The notes under the pieces were generated by a model. It ran no database searches, was not told the origin of the DNA, and was given only the letters and a program-made list of their open reading frames with translations. From the NCBI RefSeq assembly GCF_947490415.1, contig NZ_CANLGX010000007.1, positions 1 to 64,000 on the forward strand: a stretch of DNA of 64,000 bases, written 5' to 3'. Below, piece after piece: positions 25,936-35,585 of this stretch. Every line of letters begins with the position of its first letter. The first letter of the stretch is position 1. The translations under genes were made by a program, and so were the position numbers. The stretch comes from an uncultured Eudoraea sp. GTDB taxonomy: Bacteria > Bacteroidota > Bacteroidia > Flavobacteriales > Flavobacteriaceae.

Positions 25936-27849
25936 ATGAAATTTAATACCGAAAGTCCCCTAGTTTTGTTGTGCCTTTTTTTTAGTATCTCTTTCTTCTT
26001 TTCCTGCAGTAAGGACTCGGATTTGATGGCCGATTACGTTGCATTAGATCCCGAAGTACTCATTGGAAAATATGTTAGGAGTGATATCTTTCAAATATCC
26101 ATAATCAATAACCCGGAGGATGAGACTTTTGAAATAACGGTTAATAACGGAAGTGATGGTGCTGAAAATAGCGGAAGCGGTGGCACTTCAAGTGCTGTAA
26201 GCGCTGGCACTACCGTGAATGATACTTATCAAACATCCTCAAGTGCCAGCATCGTTCTTGATGTTTTGGCCAATGATACTTTTAATGATCTGGAAAATGT
26301 TTCAATAAGTGAAGTAACGCAACCCGACAATGGTGAGGTTGTAATTAATTCAGACAATACATTAACATTCACCCCATTTATAGTCGAACCAACCGAAGAT
26401 ACCTTTACCTATACTGCTGAATTTATTAATGAGGATGGTACGGTTAGTAAAGAAACTGCTACTGTTACCATTACTATAAACCAAGATCCCAACAAAACTA
26501 GGGGTGAGTTAAAAGCCTTCCCAACGGCGGAAGGATTTGGTAAATATGCAACTGGTGGACGTGGAAAACCTATTTATACAGTAACAAATCTTAACAATAG
26601 TGGAGCAGGAAGTTTAAGGCAAGCGGTAGAGGATGCTGAAGATAACGATGGTGGAACAGTTGTATTTAAAACAGGTGGCACTATAAATCTTCTTTCTGCT
26701 ATTACTGTTGGCACTGACACTAAGGGCAATATTACTATTGCGGGCGAAACTGCACCTGGGGATGGAATTACCCTTAGAATGGATTCTAGTGCTACTTATG
26801 GTGCTACATTAGAAATTAGGGGATCTAATGTAATAGTAAGATATATAAGAAGTCACATAGGTTTAACGGCACACAGTGGTTGTGATAATGTTAGGATACA
26901 TACAGCAGGCTCAACTTCAGAACCCAGTTTGAACGCTACTTTAGAAAATGTAATAATTGACCATCTATCTTTATATTGGAATACTGATGAATCCGTTGAA
27001 ATTGGGGCATATAATGGAGGTACTGTAAGGAACATAACTGTGCAGAATTGCATAATAGCTGAAGCCTTAGAGTCCGGATATGGCGCATTGGTTTATAGGT
27101 CCTCCACCTCCCCGTCGGAACCCACATTAGTAGAAAACGTGAGTTTTTATGCAAATATGTTTAACGACATAAAAGATAGATATCCGCGAATAACTAATAG
27201 TGGTTGTGAACACGAAACTATTAATAACATTTGGTATAATACACAATCTCCATTTGGTTCGGCTTGGGGTACTTTAACTGATGTTATTGGAAACGTAAAA
27301 AAGAATAATGGAAATGTACAGCCTTCTACTCTATATGGTCCAGCCATTTTTAAATATTATCAAGGTGAAAACGGACCACAAATTGAACCTTGGGTTAATT
27401 CAGAAGATGGATCAGTGTATGATAAAGATAATTTAATAATTGGAGACAATACTGGAAACCCCTTGTATAATTCAGATTGGATGAATCATAAAGCAGCTTC
27501 AAGGATTCATTCTGACAGTCCTATAACTCCCATGCCTTCCTCACAAGTTTCTGGTTATGTAGTGAAAAATGTTGGTCACAACCTTGCAAGAGACTCACAC
27601 GACACTAGGGTTATAAACAATTTTGTAAATAGTACGGGGACTCACGTAACCAATGAAACACAAGTGGGTGGACATTTGACCTATGCAACAGGAACACCCT
27701 ATGCCGATGCGGATGGCGATAATATGTGGGACGTAGCTGAAATAGCTATTTGGGGCAATATAACCACAACGAACAATCCAATTGCTGATGAAAATGGGGA
27801 TGGCTATACTAATATAGAGGAAACTTTCTTTTATTTTACGGGTGAATAA
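25936..27849 (+). CDS. Pectate-lyase-like (PL1-type beta-helix) surface lipoprotein
   Basis: A lipoprotein signal ends in FFSC (Cys about 24). A Ser/Gly-rich linker leads to a bacterial Ig-like/cadherin-type domain (about 90-185, with VLDVLANDTF and DTFTYTAEFINEDG). The catalytic part (about 193-545) begins AFPTAEGFGKYATGGRGKP, continues SGAGSLRQAVEDAEDNDGGTVVF and has right-handed beta-helix strands, as in PL1-type pectate lyases. The tail has calcium-binding-like repeats (DADGDNMWD and DENGDGYTNIEE). In a polysaccharide export locus it may trim or release the acidic polymer made here, or help remodel the biofilm matrix. Activity on uronic acid polymers fits the sugar genes but is inferred. 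Confidence 0.8.
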   Translation: MKFNTESPLVLLCLFFSISFFFSCSKDSDLMADYVALDPEVLIGKYVRSDIFQISIINNPEDETFEITVNNGSDGAENSGSGGTSSAVSAGTTVNDTYQTSSSASIVLDVLANDTFNDLENVSISEVTQPDNGEVVINSDNTLTFTPFIVEPTEDTFTYTAEFINEDGTVSKETATVTITINQDPNKTRGELKAFPTAEGFGKYATGGRGKPIYTVTNLNNSGAGSLRQAVEDAEDNDGGTVVFKTGGTINLLSAITVGTDTKGNITIAGETAPGDGITLRMDSSATYGATLEIRGSNVIVRYIRSHIGLTAHSGCDNVRIHTAGSTSEPSLNATLENVIIDHLSLYWNTDESVEIGAYNGGTVRNITVQNCIIAEALESGYGALVYRSSTSPSEPTLVENVSFYANMFNDIKDRYPRITNSGCEHETINNIWYNTQSPFGSAWGTLTDVIGNVKKNNGNVQPSTLYGPAIFKYYQGENGPQIEPWVNSEDGSVYDKDNLIIGDNTGNPLYNSDWMNHKAASRIHSDSPITPMPSSQVSGYVVKNVGHNLARDSHDTRVINNFVNSTGTHVTNETQVGGHLTYATGTPYADADGDNMWDVAEIAIWGNITTTNNPIADENGDGYTNIEETFFYFTGE

Positions 27850-27862
27850 ATTATTTGTTTTT

Positions 27863-29042
27863 ATCGATAGAATCCTGGTAACACTCCCCAGGTGTCATTC
27901 CAGTTTTTTGGTGTATTTCTGTTCTATTTTAATGGTCGATATAGAACTGGATGTCTCGTATAGCCCCAATTCGTATTTAAGGGGATTGAGATAGATCTAC
28001 TGGTGCATTAGTGTTCTTCAGAAGCGCTCGATCCATAAATTGTCTGAGGCCCTTCCTGTACCAACCCATGAATATTTTGATTTCTCTTGCCTCACAGGCC
28101 TGGATCCATTTGTAGGCAGTGAACTGCCTTCCTTGATCTGAGTTGATGATCTCGGGTTTTCCCATGTGTTCGGATGGCTTCTTGCAGTAGATCCACACAA
28201 CATTGGGCCTCCAAGGTATTGGAGATACCACAGCCGAGAATCTTCCTTAAATGCGCGTCAAAAATGGCGGAGCAGTATATAAAGTCCCTTGTCATGGGTA
28301 TGTAGGTGATATAGATGTTCCAAACCTGGTTGGCCCTTTTGATATCCGGATTTCACAAATGGCAGGGACGTTTTTATCCAGCCAGCCCCAGTTCACTTAT
28401 GTACTTTCTTGGATAAATGTCTGGTGGCCCATCCTACGCAAGAGTCGCCGAATCCTTTTATGGTTCAACTTATAGCCTTTGCGAGAGAGCATACTGACCA
28501 TTAACAGCACACCCTCGGCCGGGAACTGGATGGCGTGACTTTTCATCAGACGCATTATCTGGAGATTCTCCGGGGATTCTCCCAGAGGCCAATAGTACAG
28601 ACTGGCTCGACTTACCTGTAAAAGGTTACATTGTTTTCGGATGCTAATGCCCCTCGCTCCTTTGCGGATCAGCTTTTTCCTTTCCATGACAGACCGGTCC
28701 TCTTGGAGCTTTTTTTAAATCTTCACCTTCAGCTGCCCGATCTGAGCATAGAGCTTCTTGGTAGGGACTTCCTTCTCCTTGGTCTGCTTACCTTCATCAA
28801 AGGCCTTGGAACTGTTCTCCAAAAACTCCTTTTTCCTGCGAGAAATCATCACTGGTCAAATTTCGAACGTTTCGTCCAGCTCCGAGAGCGTATATCGCTC
28901 GCGAATGGCTTCAATACCGACATTGGCTTTGAACTGTGGACTAAATTTTCTGCGTTTACCTTTCATGATCTTGGTTAAATTTAAGACTTCATGTTTTAAT
29001 CAAGCCTATAGTCTAGTTTTTCTGGAGAATTAAAGTCTTACA
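27863..29042 (-). mobile_element. Decayed IS3-family insertion sequence
   Basis: Fragments of both IS3 genes are found on the minus strand with stops and frameshifts. orfA starts near 28966 with MKGKRRKFSPQFKANVGIEAIRERY and is broken by a stop near 28858. orfB begins at 28687 (MERKKLIRKGARGISIRKQC...ASLYYW), and DDE-domain pieces follow (KPEIINSDQGRQFTAYKW at 28231-27977). A C-terminal remnant QFYIDH.NRTEIHQKTGMTPGECY ends near the lyase gene. Weakly similar ends are seen: TGGTAACACTCCCCAGG near 27876, and TGTAAGACTTTAATTCTCCAG reading inward from 29042. Boundaries are approximate. It cannot be active. Confidence 0.8.
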
Positions 29043-29460
29043 ATAACTTTTCTATGTCAAATTTCTTGATCAGTATATAATAATTTAATTGTTACACTAT
29101 AATGGAATCATATCTCCTTTTCACTTTTTGGTTATACATCGTTGAAATTGAAATAAGAAGTTAGTTCAAGTTATGATTTAATCCATTCATACAAAAGTCT
29201 TCCTAGTAAACCAAGCTGAACAGAATTACCACAATTAGGTAAGGGTTCGGCTTCACTTATTTTTGATATTATCTGTTTAACCAACTTTATGAACATTTAT
29301 CCAATTAATATATGTAATTGTAAAGGTTTGGTTAATTTTGCTTTCGTAAAGAGTGATATTACGTCAATGCGCAGTTTGCAAGTAATAGGTTTTTCTATCA
29401 TAATCATTAAATACCCCTTGTTACCCAGCATTATCAGCTAACATAAATCGTGTCCAAAAA
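29043..29460. other. AT-rich gap upstream of a glycosyltransferase; nothing recognised
   Basis: This 418-base stretch lies between the IS3 remnant and the glycosyltransferase. No ORF or repeat stands out. It presumably contains the promoter of the gene at 29461. Confidence 0.4.
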
Positions 29461-30543
29461 ATGGCTTACAAAATTAATTTTATAACTAATTCGTTACAAG
29501 GAGGAGGAGCTGAACGTGTTTTAAGCATATTGGCTAACGGCCTTTCTGAGAAAGGATTTAGAATAAAAATTATCTGTTTTAAAGATGAAATAGCTTATCA
29601 ACTCAACAGTGAAGTTGAAATAATAATACTAAAAAATAAGAAAAGATTCATTAAGAACCACACAATCAATCGATTAATTCTTCTCCTATCACATTATAGA
29701 ATTAGAGGCAATAGGCCGGATTTGATCATATCCTTCTGTCCTGCTCCGAGCATGGTTGCAATCCCTACAGCGATCGCATACGGGATGAAAATTATCGTTA
29801 GTGAACATATTAATCATTTACATATTCGTTCTAAGGTAGACGTATTTACCAGAAAATTCCTCTATAGATTTGCTCATGCATTGACTGTACTGACCCAATT
29901 TGATATTCCTTACTATGAGAGATTCAGGATAAAAGCCTATGTAATGCCCAATCCTCTTACATTTGATTTAATCCAAGAATCTAATCATAAACGTGAAAAG
30001 TCAATAATTGCTGTTGGTAGTTTGAATAGAATTCACCACAAAGGATTTGACAATTTGATTATTCTAATCGACCCGATATTAAAGAAATATCGGAATTGGA
30101 AACTCCGTATTGTGGGTACCGGTGAAAAGGGTAAGGAGTTCCTTACAAATATGGCACTTGAAAGAAACTTGCTTAATCAAATAGAATTTACAGGTTTTAG
30201 AGAAGATATCAAGGAAATTATGGCAAACTCAAGTATTTTCATTTTGCCATCACGTTTTGAGGGTTTACCCATGGTGCTAATGGAAGCAATGTCACAGGGA
30301 ATGGCTTGTATCGCTTACGATTGCAAAACAGGGCCTTCGGATATCATAAATGATCAGGAAACAGGTATATTGGTCAAAGACCAGGATCAATCCGCTATGC
30401 AAAACTCCTTGGAGCTTTTAATCCAGAACGAAGAACTTAGGAATAAGCTTTCCAATAATGCCACAAAAAGCTTGACGCGATTTTCAAAGGAAAGTATTAT
30501 GAACCAGTGGGAAGGTTTGATACTTAAGACATTATCCCATTAA
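29461..30543 (+). CDS. Glycosyltransferase family 4
   Basis: This is a GT-B retaining glycosyltransferase. The N-terminal glycine-rich SLQGGGAERVLSILANGL (residues 12-29) and the C-terminal donor-site motif FEGLPMVLMEAMSQGMACIAYDC (about residues 270-292, with the EX7E glutamates) define GT4. It would add one sugar to the undecaprenyl-linked repeat unit in the cytoplasm. Length 360 aa is usual. It is related in sequence to the GT at 35582, with which it shares the phrases AERV.SILAN and SQGMACI.YDC, so the two are probably paralogs. A sulfotransferase follows after 59 bases. Confidence 0.9.
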   Translation: MAYKINFITNSLQGGGAERVLSILANGLSEKGFRIKIICFKDEIAYQLNSEVEIIILKNKKRFIKNHTINRLILLLSHYRIRGNRPDLIISFCPAPSMVAIPTAIAYGMKIIVSEHINHLHIRSKVDVFTRKFLYRFAHALTVLTQFDIPYYERFRIKAYVMPNPLTFDLIQESNHKREKSIIAVGSLNRIHHKGFDNLIILIDPILKKYRNWKLRIVGTGEKGKEFLTNMALERNLLNQIEFTGFREDIKEIMANSSIFILPSRFEGLPMVLMEAMSQGMACIAYDCKTGPSDIINDQETGILVKDQDQSAMQNSLELLIQNEELRNKLSNNATKSLTRFSKESIMNQWEGLILKTLSH

Positions 30544-30602
30544 AAAAGACAAAAACCTGTCCTAAGGATGGGGGTAATTATAAAATCATCAAATACAAAG
30601 AC

Positions 30603-31436
30603 ATGTCTAAATTAACAAAGAAAATAAGACGTAGAATTTACCGTGAGTTAAAGCACCTGAATCAAGATCTATTAACTCCAAATCATAAGGAGAAAAAAAT
30701 CGTTTTTATTATGGGAGCTCAGCGATCGGGCACAACCATGCTAACGAATTTATTCGAACGCGACAAGACTATTAGGGTTTACCAGGAATTCAGCAGATTA
30801 ACCCCCAACTTGCGATTGATTCCGTACCCAAAAGTACAAGAACAGATCAATAGAAACCATGCAGGGGTTATTGTTCTAAAACCATTGGTAGAATCCCAGA
30901 ATATTGATCAGTTGTTTAGTTTTTTTCCAGAATCAAAATCAATTTGGGCATTCCGCCACTTTAGAGATGTAGGATCTTCCAATCTTAAAAAGTTTGGCCT
31001 TAGAAACGGAATTGATGATCTTCGGCCAATTTACCATGAAGACAATGAAAACTGGCGCGTTGAGGGCATCTCCAATGAAACAAAGGCGATAATCAAAGAC
31101 TATTTTTCAGAAGATATGTCTCCTCGGGATGCTGCTGCCCTTTTTTGGTATACACGTAATATACTATTCTTTGAGCGAGACTTAACTCTAAATGATCGAG
31201 TCTACCTTCTTAAGTATCGTGATTTGGTTTCCGAGCCTTCAAAGAAAATAAAGGAAGTTTACGATTTTGTTGGAATCGAACACCCAAAATACTCTTTGGT
31301 GTCGGACGTAAACGCATCTTCAATTGGCAAGGGAAAGCAATTTGAACTTTCTCCGGAAATAGAAACGTTATGTGAAGAGCTATGGAATAGGTTGAATACC
31401 GCTCTCAAAATACAGAATAAAAAAGAATCCCGCTAA
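30603..31436 (+). CDS. PAPS-dependent sulfotransferase
   Basis: The 5'-phosphosulfate-binding loop FIMGAQRSGTTMLTNLFERD lies at residues 35-54. SIWAFRHFRDVGSSNLKKFGL (about residue 117) fits the 3'-phosphate-binding segment, and LLKYRDLVSEPSKKIKEVYDFVGI is the usual C-terminal motif. Length 277 aa. This is the third PAPS sulfotransferase in the locus and is unlike the other two outside the PAPS motifs, so it probably has a different acceptor position. It is next to a GT4 gene. Confidence 0.88.
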   Translation: MSKLTKKIRRRIYRELKHLNQDLLTPNHKEKKIVFIMGAQRSGTTMLTNLFERDKTIRVYQEFSRLTPNLRLIPYPKVQEQINRNHAGVIVLKPLVESQNIDQLFSFFPESKSIWAFRHFRDVGSSNLKKFGLRNGIDDLRPIYHEDNENWRVEGISNETKAIIKDYFSEDMSPRDAAALFWYTRNILFFERDLTLNDRVYLLKYRDLVSEPSKKIKEVYDFVGIEHPKYSLVSDVNASSIGKGKQFELSPEIETLCEELWNRLNTALKIQNKKESR

Positions 31437-31502
31437 GGGTATCTAGGTTTTTTCGCCATTCGTAAATTGCATTCAATTTATGAAATTTATGGGTAAACTG
31501 AT

Positions 31503-31850
31503 GTGTGACTGCGTCAACTAAAAGTGGACTATTATTATTAAATAATAAGAAACACTCTTGGCATGAAAAAGATACGGGAAATGAACAATATCTAAGATGG
31601 AAGTTGAAGCTAAGGGTATTGGAGTTTGCATAAGACTATGGAAAGGTTAAGGAAACCTGTGAAATATTCAATATCAGTAAGACCACTTACTTCAATTGGA
31701 AGAGAAAGTATGATAAGTATGGAACCGAGGTTCTGTTAAGGAAAAAAGGGGTGCTGAAACATATACCAACAGAATCAATCAAATAACTATCGATTTGATA
31801 TTGGACCTTAGAAAGAATATAAGCTTGGTACATGGCGTATCAAATGGTAC
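31503..31850 (+). mobile_element. Truncated IS481-type transposase fragment
   Basis: The frame 31592-31786 encodes KLKLRVLEFA, a stop, then DYGKVKETCEIFNISKTTYFNWKRKYDKYG, the helix-turn-helix start of IS481-type transposases. A shifted frame goes on to YKLGTWRIKWY near 31815-31848, matching the next conserved block. TGTGACTGCGTCAACTAAAAG near 31504 may be the element's left end. The catalytic DDE core is absent; instead the sequence runs straight into a lyase gene tail. The fragment is inactive and records an insertion or recombination event. Confidence 0.7.
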
Positions 31851-32321
31851 TCCTTATGAAAGTAGGGTTTTAGCATCAGAGGGAACTGTATGGGAAGAAC
31901 ATAATCGGATAATAGGTGATAATACTGGAAATCCTATGTATGATTCAAATTGGATTGCCAATAGTAATGGTTCTAGAATACATACTCATAGTCCAATAAC
32001 TCCTATCTCATCTTCATTGGTGTCTGATTATGTAGTGGCTAATGTTGGGTGTAATATGAATAGTTATGCCCATGACACAAGACTAATAAACAATTTTTAA
32101 ATAATCCAGGGTGGCACGTGAAAAATGAAACAGAAGTAGGTGGACATTTGACCTATGCAACAGGAACACCCTATGCCGATGCGGATGGCGATAATATGTG
32201 GGACCTAGCTGAAATAACTGTTTGGGGCAATATAACCCCAACTAACAATTCCTTTGCTGATGAAAATGGGGATGGCTATACTGATATGGAGGAAACTATC
32301 TTTTATTTTACAGGTAAATAA
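31848..32321 (+). pseudogene. Decayed second copy of the lyase C-terminus
   Basis: The frames at 31795-32100 and 32118-32321 together encode the last ~155 residues of a paralog of the lyase at 25936. Shared blocks include RIIGDNTGNPMYDSNW, RIHTHSPITPISSS and GGHLTYATGTPYADADGDNM. The frame is broken near 32097 by what looks like a one-base loss in a T-run (AATTTTTAAATAAT where the intact copy has TTTTGTAAAT). The signal peptide, Ig domain and most of the beta-helix are missing; an IS481-type fragment replaces them. About 65 bases near 32142 are identical to the intact gene, so the duplication is recent or has been converted. Confidence 0.85.
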
Positions 32322-32769
32322 ATTATTTATTTTTCTTCAATTTTAAACGAGGTTATAGATAAAATGGCTTCGTTTTGGTTTTAGAATATCTGTATGACTG
32401 CATTGTTTGTCTGGTTTTTAATATTTTTTAACTCTTGCCCCTTATCTTTGTAACTTGATTTCACTTCTTAAATAACAGTTCAAAAAGAATTCTCATTATG
32501 TGCTTATTTTTAAATTTAATAACTATTTTATAAGAACTAAATCCTCTAACGAATAATAATGAAAAAATGTACCCTAACATTTGTCAGAAATTATCCGAAA
32601 CAAAACATGCATGGGATACTACCCCAAAATAGTAATGTGTAAGTCTACTTTTCGAACGGGAATTAGATACTAAAATTGTAGATAATAAAGTTGACGATCA
32701 TAATATTTATTCTAAAAATCGGTTTATAGTGGTATTCCATACAATCAAATATATTGTTGTTTCAGATTT
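32322..32769. other. AT-rich gap before wzx; nothing recognised
   Basis: Apart from a short stretch just after the lyase pseudogene (TAAATTATTTATTTTT) that is also found after the intact lyase, I see nothing here. A 27-codon ORF near 32560 has no coding support. The promoter for the flippase gene may lie here. Confidence 0.4.
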
Positions 32770-34116
32770 ATGTTGAAATCTACCCTTCAAAAAATTACGT
32801 CCAGAATAAAACAGGTGTTTTCCAACACCCTGTTTTTAAACATGTTACTTATTAGTGGTATCTCTTTCCTTGTCAAGTTAATTTCTTTTTATAAGGAAAC
32901 TTTGGTCGCGTCCTATTTTGGTCTTTCAGAAATTTTAGATACATACTATGTAGCGGTTTTGATACCCTCGATCATTCAAAATGTTTTTATTGGTACGTTA
33001 AAAAAATTATTCATCCCCAATTATATTACTGAGCTAAAAACCACACAACATATAGGAAGTTTCCAAACATTCACCTTTTTTGCGATTACTACGCTCGTAG
33101 TCTCATTAACATTATTGGCCTTAATTTTTGTGGCCTTTTTTCTTGAAATGGTTTTTCCTGGGCATGACCAAGCATATTATCACTCAGTCCGTAGTCAATT
33201 TTACATTGTCTTACCCTGTTTATTTTTTTGGGGTTATTCGGGGTTTTTAAACGGTTTACTGGAGATAAAAAATAAATTTTTTATCTCCACAGTTTCACAA
33301 TTCTTTACACCTGTTATAATCATTACTTGTTTGGTTTTTTTAAAGCCTTTCCTTGGAAATATGGTATTGGTTACCGGTTTAACCTTGGGGAGCTTTGCGA
33401 GTTTTATCTACCTATTGACCATGAATTTAATCCAAAAAACAATTGAGTTTGGCCGGGTCAAAATAAATTCAAATATCAAGATGATGTTGCAACAATATTC
33501 ACCAAAGGTTACTTCGAGTTTGTTCACAGGAATTAATCCCTTTGTAGACCAATTCTTTGCAGCTCAATTAGTTGTTGGCTCTATTTCGGCCATACAGTAT
33601 GGCACAAAAATACCAGCTTTCACAATTGGTATTCTAATTCTAGCAATAGGAAATGTATTACTGCCCCACTTTTCGAAGTTAATAAATGACGATTTACATA
33701 AGGCTTACCAGCAACTTTTTAAAATTTTAAAAATTATTTTTATTGGAAGTTTACTGATTTCTATTTGTACTATTATTTTATCCAATGATATCGTAAGAAT
33801 ATTATTTGAGCGTAATGAATTTGATACAAAAGATACTATGATAGTATCATTAATTCAAAAGATTGCGTTAATTTATGTCCCATTTTATTTATGCACTTTG
33901 GTTTGCGTCAATTTCCTCACCGCAATTAACAAGAATAAATTTATGGCCTGGACCTCTTTCTGGAATTTACTATTGAACATATTTATGAACATCATTTTGG
34001 TGAAATATTTTGCAGTTTATGGTTTAGTGTTGAGTACTACAATAGTTTATATGATTGCAAGTTTTATTTATGTTGGTTATACCTATAAACAATTTAAAAT
34101 TACTTTTAATCCATAA
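32770..34116 (+). CDS. wzx: Lipid-linked oligosaccharide flippase (MviN/MurJ-like Wzx)
   Basis: A polytopic membrane protein of 448 residues with about 12-14 helices. The N-terminal half has ISFLVKLISFYKETLVASYFGLSEILDTYYVA, the MviN/MurJ-type opening, and IVRILFERNEFDTKDT is the matching C-terminal block. In this context (next to wzy, sulfotransferases and glycosyltransferases) it most likely flips the undecaprenyl-PP-linked repeat unit across the inner membrane for Wzy polymerisation. A true MurJ for peptidoglycan is less likely because the gene is inside the EPS locus. Confidence in the flippase fold is high, in the substrate moderate. Confidence 0.85.
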   Translation: MLKSTLQKITSRIKQVFSNTLFLNMLLISGISFLVKLISFYKETLVASYFGLSEILDTYYVAVLIPSIIQNVFIGTLKKLFIPNYITELKTTQHIGSFQTFTFFAITTLVVSLTLLALIFVAFFLEMVFPGHDQAYYHSVRSQFYIVLPCLFFWGYSGFLNGLLEIKNKFFISTVSQFFTPVIIITCLVFLKPFLGNMVLVTGLTLGSFASFIYLLTMNLIQKTIEFGRVKINSNIKMMLQQYSPKVTSSLFTGINPFVDQFFAAQLVVGSISAIQYGTKIPAFTIGILILAIGNVLLPHFSKLINDDLHKAYQQLFKILKIIFIGSLLISICTIILSNDIVRILFERNEFDTKDTMIVSLIQKIALIYVPFYLCTLVCVNFLTAINKNKFMAWTSFWNLLLNIFMNIILVKYFAVYGLVLSTTIVYMIASFIYVGYTYKQFKITFNP

Positions 34117-34225
34117 AGTAATCGATATAAAATTAAATATATTTAATTTTATTCCCTCAAACGGCGCAATTATTTCTTTGAAAGGTTTGAGAGGAGTTAT
34201 TAATGGCCTTATTTGAGATTTATGA

Positions 34226-34400
34226 ACTTTAATGCGATCAGCAAGATTCATAGTATTGCCAGAGGTGTTAATTGAAACAACGTTACAAGGGATGGAATGC
34301 ATTGCCTATCATGCAAAAATAAAATTGAAGTTTTAGATAACTTTTCCATTAAAAAACTAGATGTCCTTTGGGAAAATTTATTTACATCTAATAACTACTC
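34226..34400 (+). pseudogene. Remnant of a GT4 glycosyltransferase C-terminus
   Basis: The frame near 34232-34399 reads MRSARFIVLPEVLIETTLQGMECIAYHAKIKIEVLDNFSIKKLDVLWENLF. This aligns with the C-terminal third of the neighbouring GT4 proteins (IFILPSRFEGLPMVLMEAMSQGMACIAYDC...FSKESIMNQWEGL). Several internal blocks are deleted, including the first Glu region and the stretch after the donor site. It lies between wzx and wzy, just upstream of wzy, so it may still serve as leader. Confidence 0.6.
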
Positions 34401-35585
34401 ATGATCAAATCAATTGGTAAATTTTTAGTGCTTTTTGCATTTATTCTTAGTGCGCTACAAATTCAAAATTTATCAACGCTTATTTTTGGTGAATCAATTA
34501 TTCGGTTAATAGCGTACTTAACTATCTGTTTTGTTCTCTTTGGAATGTTTTTTTTCCTAAAAGATAAAGGTAAACTTCCATATATTATAATTTTATGGTT
34601 TTGGTTCTTTAGTATATACTGGGCTTTTGGCCTTTTGGCAAATAGTATACATGACAATCCTGTTTCCGTATTAAAAAACATTATTCCATTAGGTTATTTT
34701 TTGTCTTTTTCTATTTTTCTAAGTATTAAAGAAAATCATAAATTAACCGGTAAAGTTATTGCGGTTACTTTTTTTATAAGTTGTTTATTGCTAATCTTAT
34801 TTGATGTATTAAACTTTGACTTAGACAGACGTGGAATATACCAATTTACATTAGAACGTGCCGGAGGTGTGTACGCAGATGCGAATCAGGCAGCAGTGGT
34901 ATGCTTGCTTACGTTTATATTTATTAAATATTTATTTAAGCCTGTTAATAAACTTCAAAAGATTCTTAAATTTTTAGCGCTTATAATCACCCTTTACGCG
35001 TTTTTACTTACATTTTCTAAAACTGGTTTTATAGTTCTATTAGTAGTCTTGGGTTTAATGTATCACAAATGGTTTAATCCAAAGAGGCTTTTATTTACAA
35101 TAATCTTGATACCCGTATTTTTTTATTTAATTTATAATTTTGCAATTGAAAGCGAATTTTTATCCGTAATTCAAAAGCAGAGAATTGAAGGTTTAGCCAA
35201 TATCTTGACTTTTCAGTATGAAAAAGTCGACTATTCTGGAAGGGATGTTCTTTTAAAGAATATGATGAATTATGTTAATGAGAATCCAATTCTTGGAAAT
35301 GGTATAAATTTTTCTACTAGTATAAGGGGTCACAATACCATAATAGGAATTTGGGCAGATGCCGGAATAATTACTTTCTTGTTCTTTTTGATACTGCTAT
35401 TTCGCCACTTTTGGATTTCTTTACAATCTGAAGGAGAGAATAAATATTTTCTGCTTTCTATCCTAACGGTATTGTCCGTATATATGCTTAGTCTGCAAAC
35501 TATCATTAATCAATCCTATTTTATGGTCGTTTTTGTCTGGATTGGGTATCAAATGTCTAAAGAAAAACAAATTAATTATAAATGA
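34401..35585 (+). CDS. wzy: O-antigen/EPS polymerase (Wzy-like)
   Basis: A 394-residue polytopic membrane protein with about 10-12 helices and a large extracytoplasmic loop in the C-terminal half. The loop contains GNGINFSTSIRGHNTIIGIWADAGI (about residues 298-322), which matches the Wzy/WaaL family block with an H-N near the end of the loop. It would polymerise flipped repeat units in the periplasm. It overlaps the following glycosyltransferase by 4 bases (ATGA). Sequence of Wzy proteins is variable, so the call rests on topology, the loop motif and position beside wzx. Confidence 0.82.
   Translation: MIKSIGKFLVLFAFILSALQIQNLSTLIFGESIIRLIAYLTICFVLFGMFFFLKDKGKLPYIIILWFWFFSIYWAFGLLANSIHDNPVSVLKNIIPLGYFLSFSIFLSIKENHKLTGKVIAVTFFISCLLLILFDVLNFDLDRRGIYQFTLERAGGVYADANQAAVVCLLTFIFIKYLFKPVNKLQKILKFLALIITLYAFLLTFSKTGFIVLLVVLGLMYHKWFNPKRLLFTIILIPVFFYLIYNFAIESEFLSVIQKQRIEGLANILTFQYEKVDYSGRDVLLKNMMNYVNENPILGNGINFSTSIRGHNTIIGIWADAGIITFLFFLILLFRHFWISLQSEGENKYFLLSILTVLSVYMLSLQTIINQSYFMVVFVWIGYQMSKEKQINYK

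Noticed and set aside
28251-29033. Plus-strand ORFs of 74-115 aa at 28.2-29.0 kb
   Set aside because: They run antisense to a decayed IS3 transposase whose conserved motifs are clear on the minus strand.
32560-32643. 27-codon ORF (MKKCTLTF...)
   Set aside because: Too short, with no motif or operon context to support it.
32770-34116. Cell-wall MurJ
   Set aside because: The fold is MurJ/MviN-like, but the place between lyase/sulfotransferase genes and wzy favours an EPS flippase.
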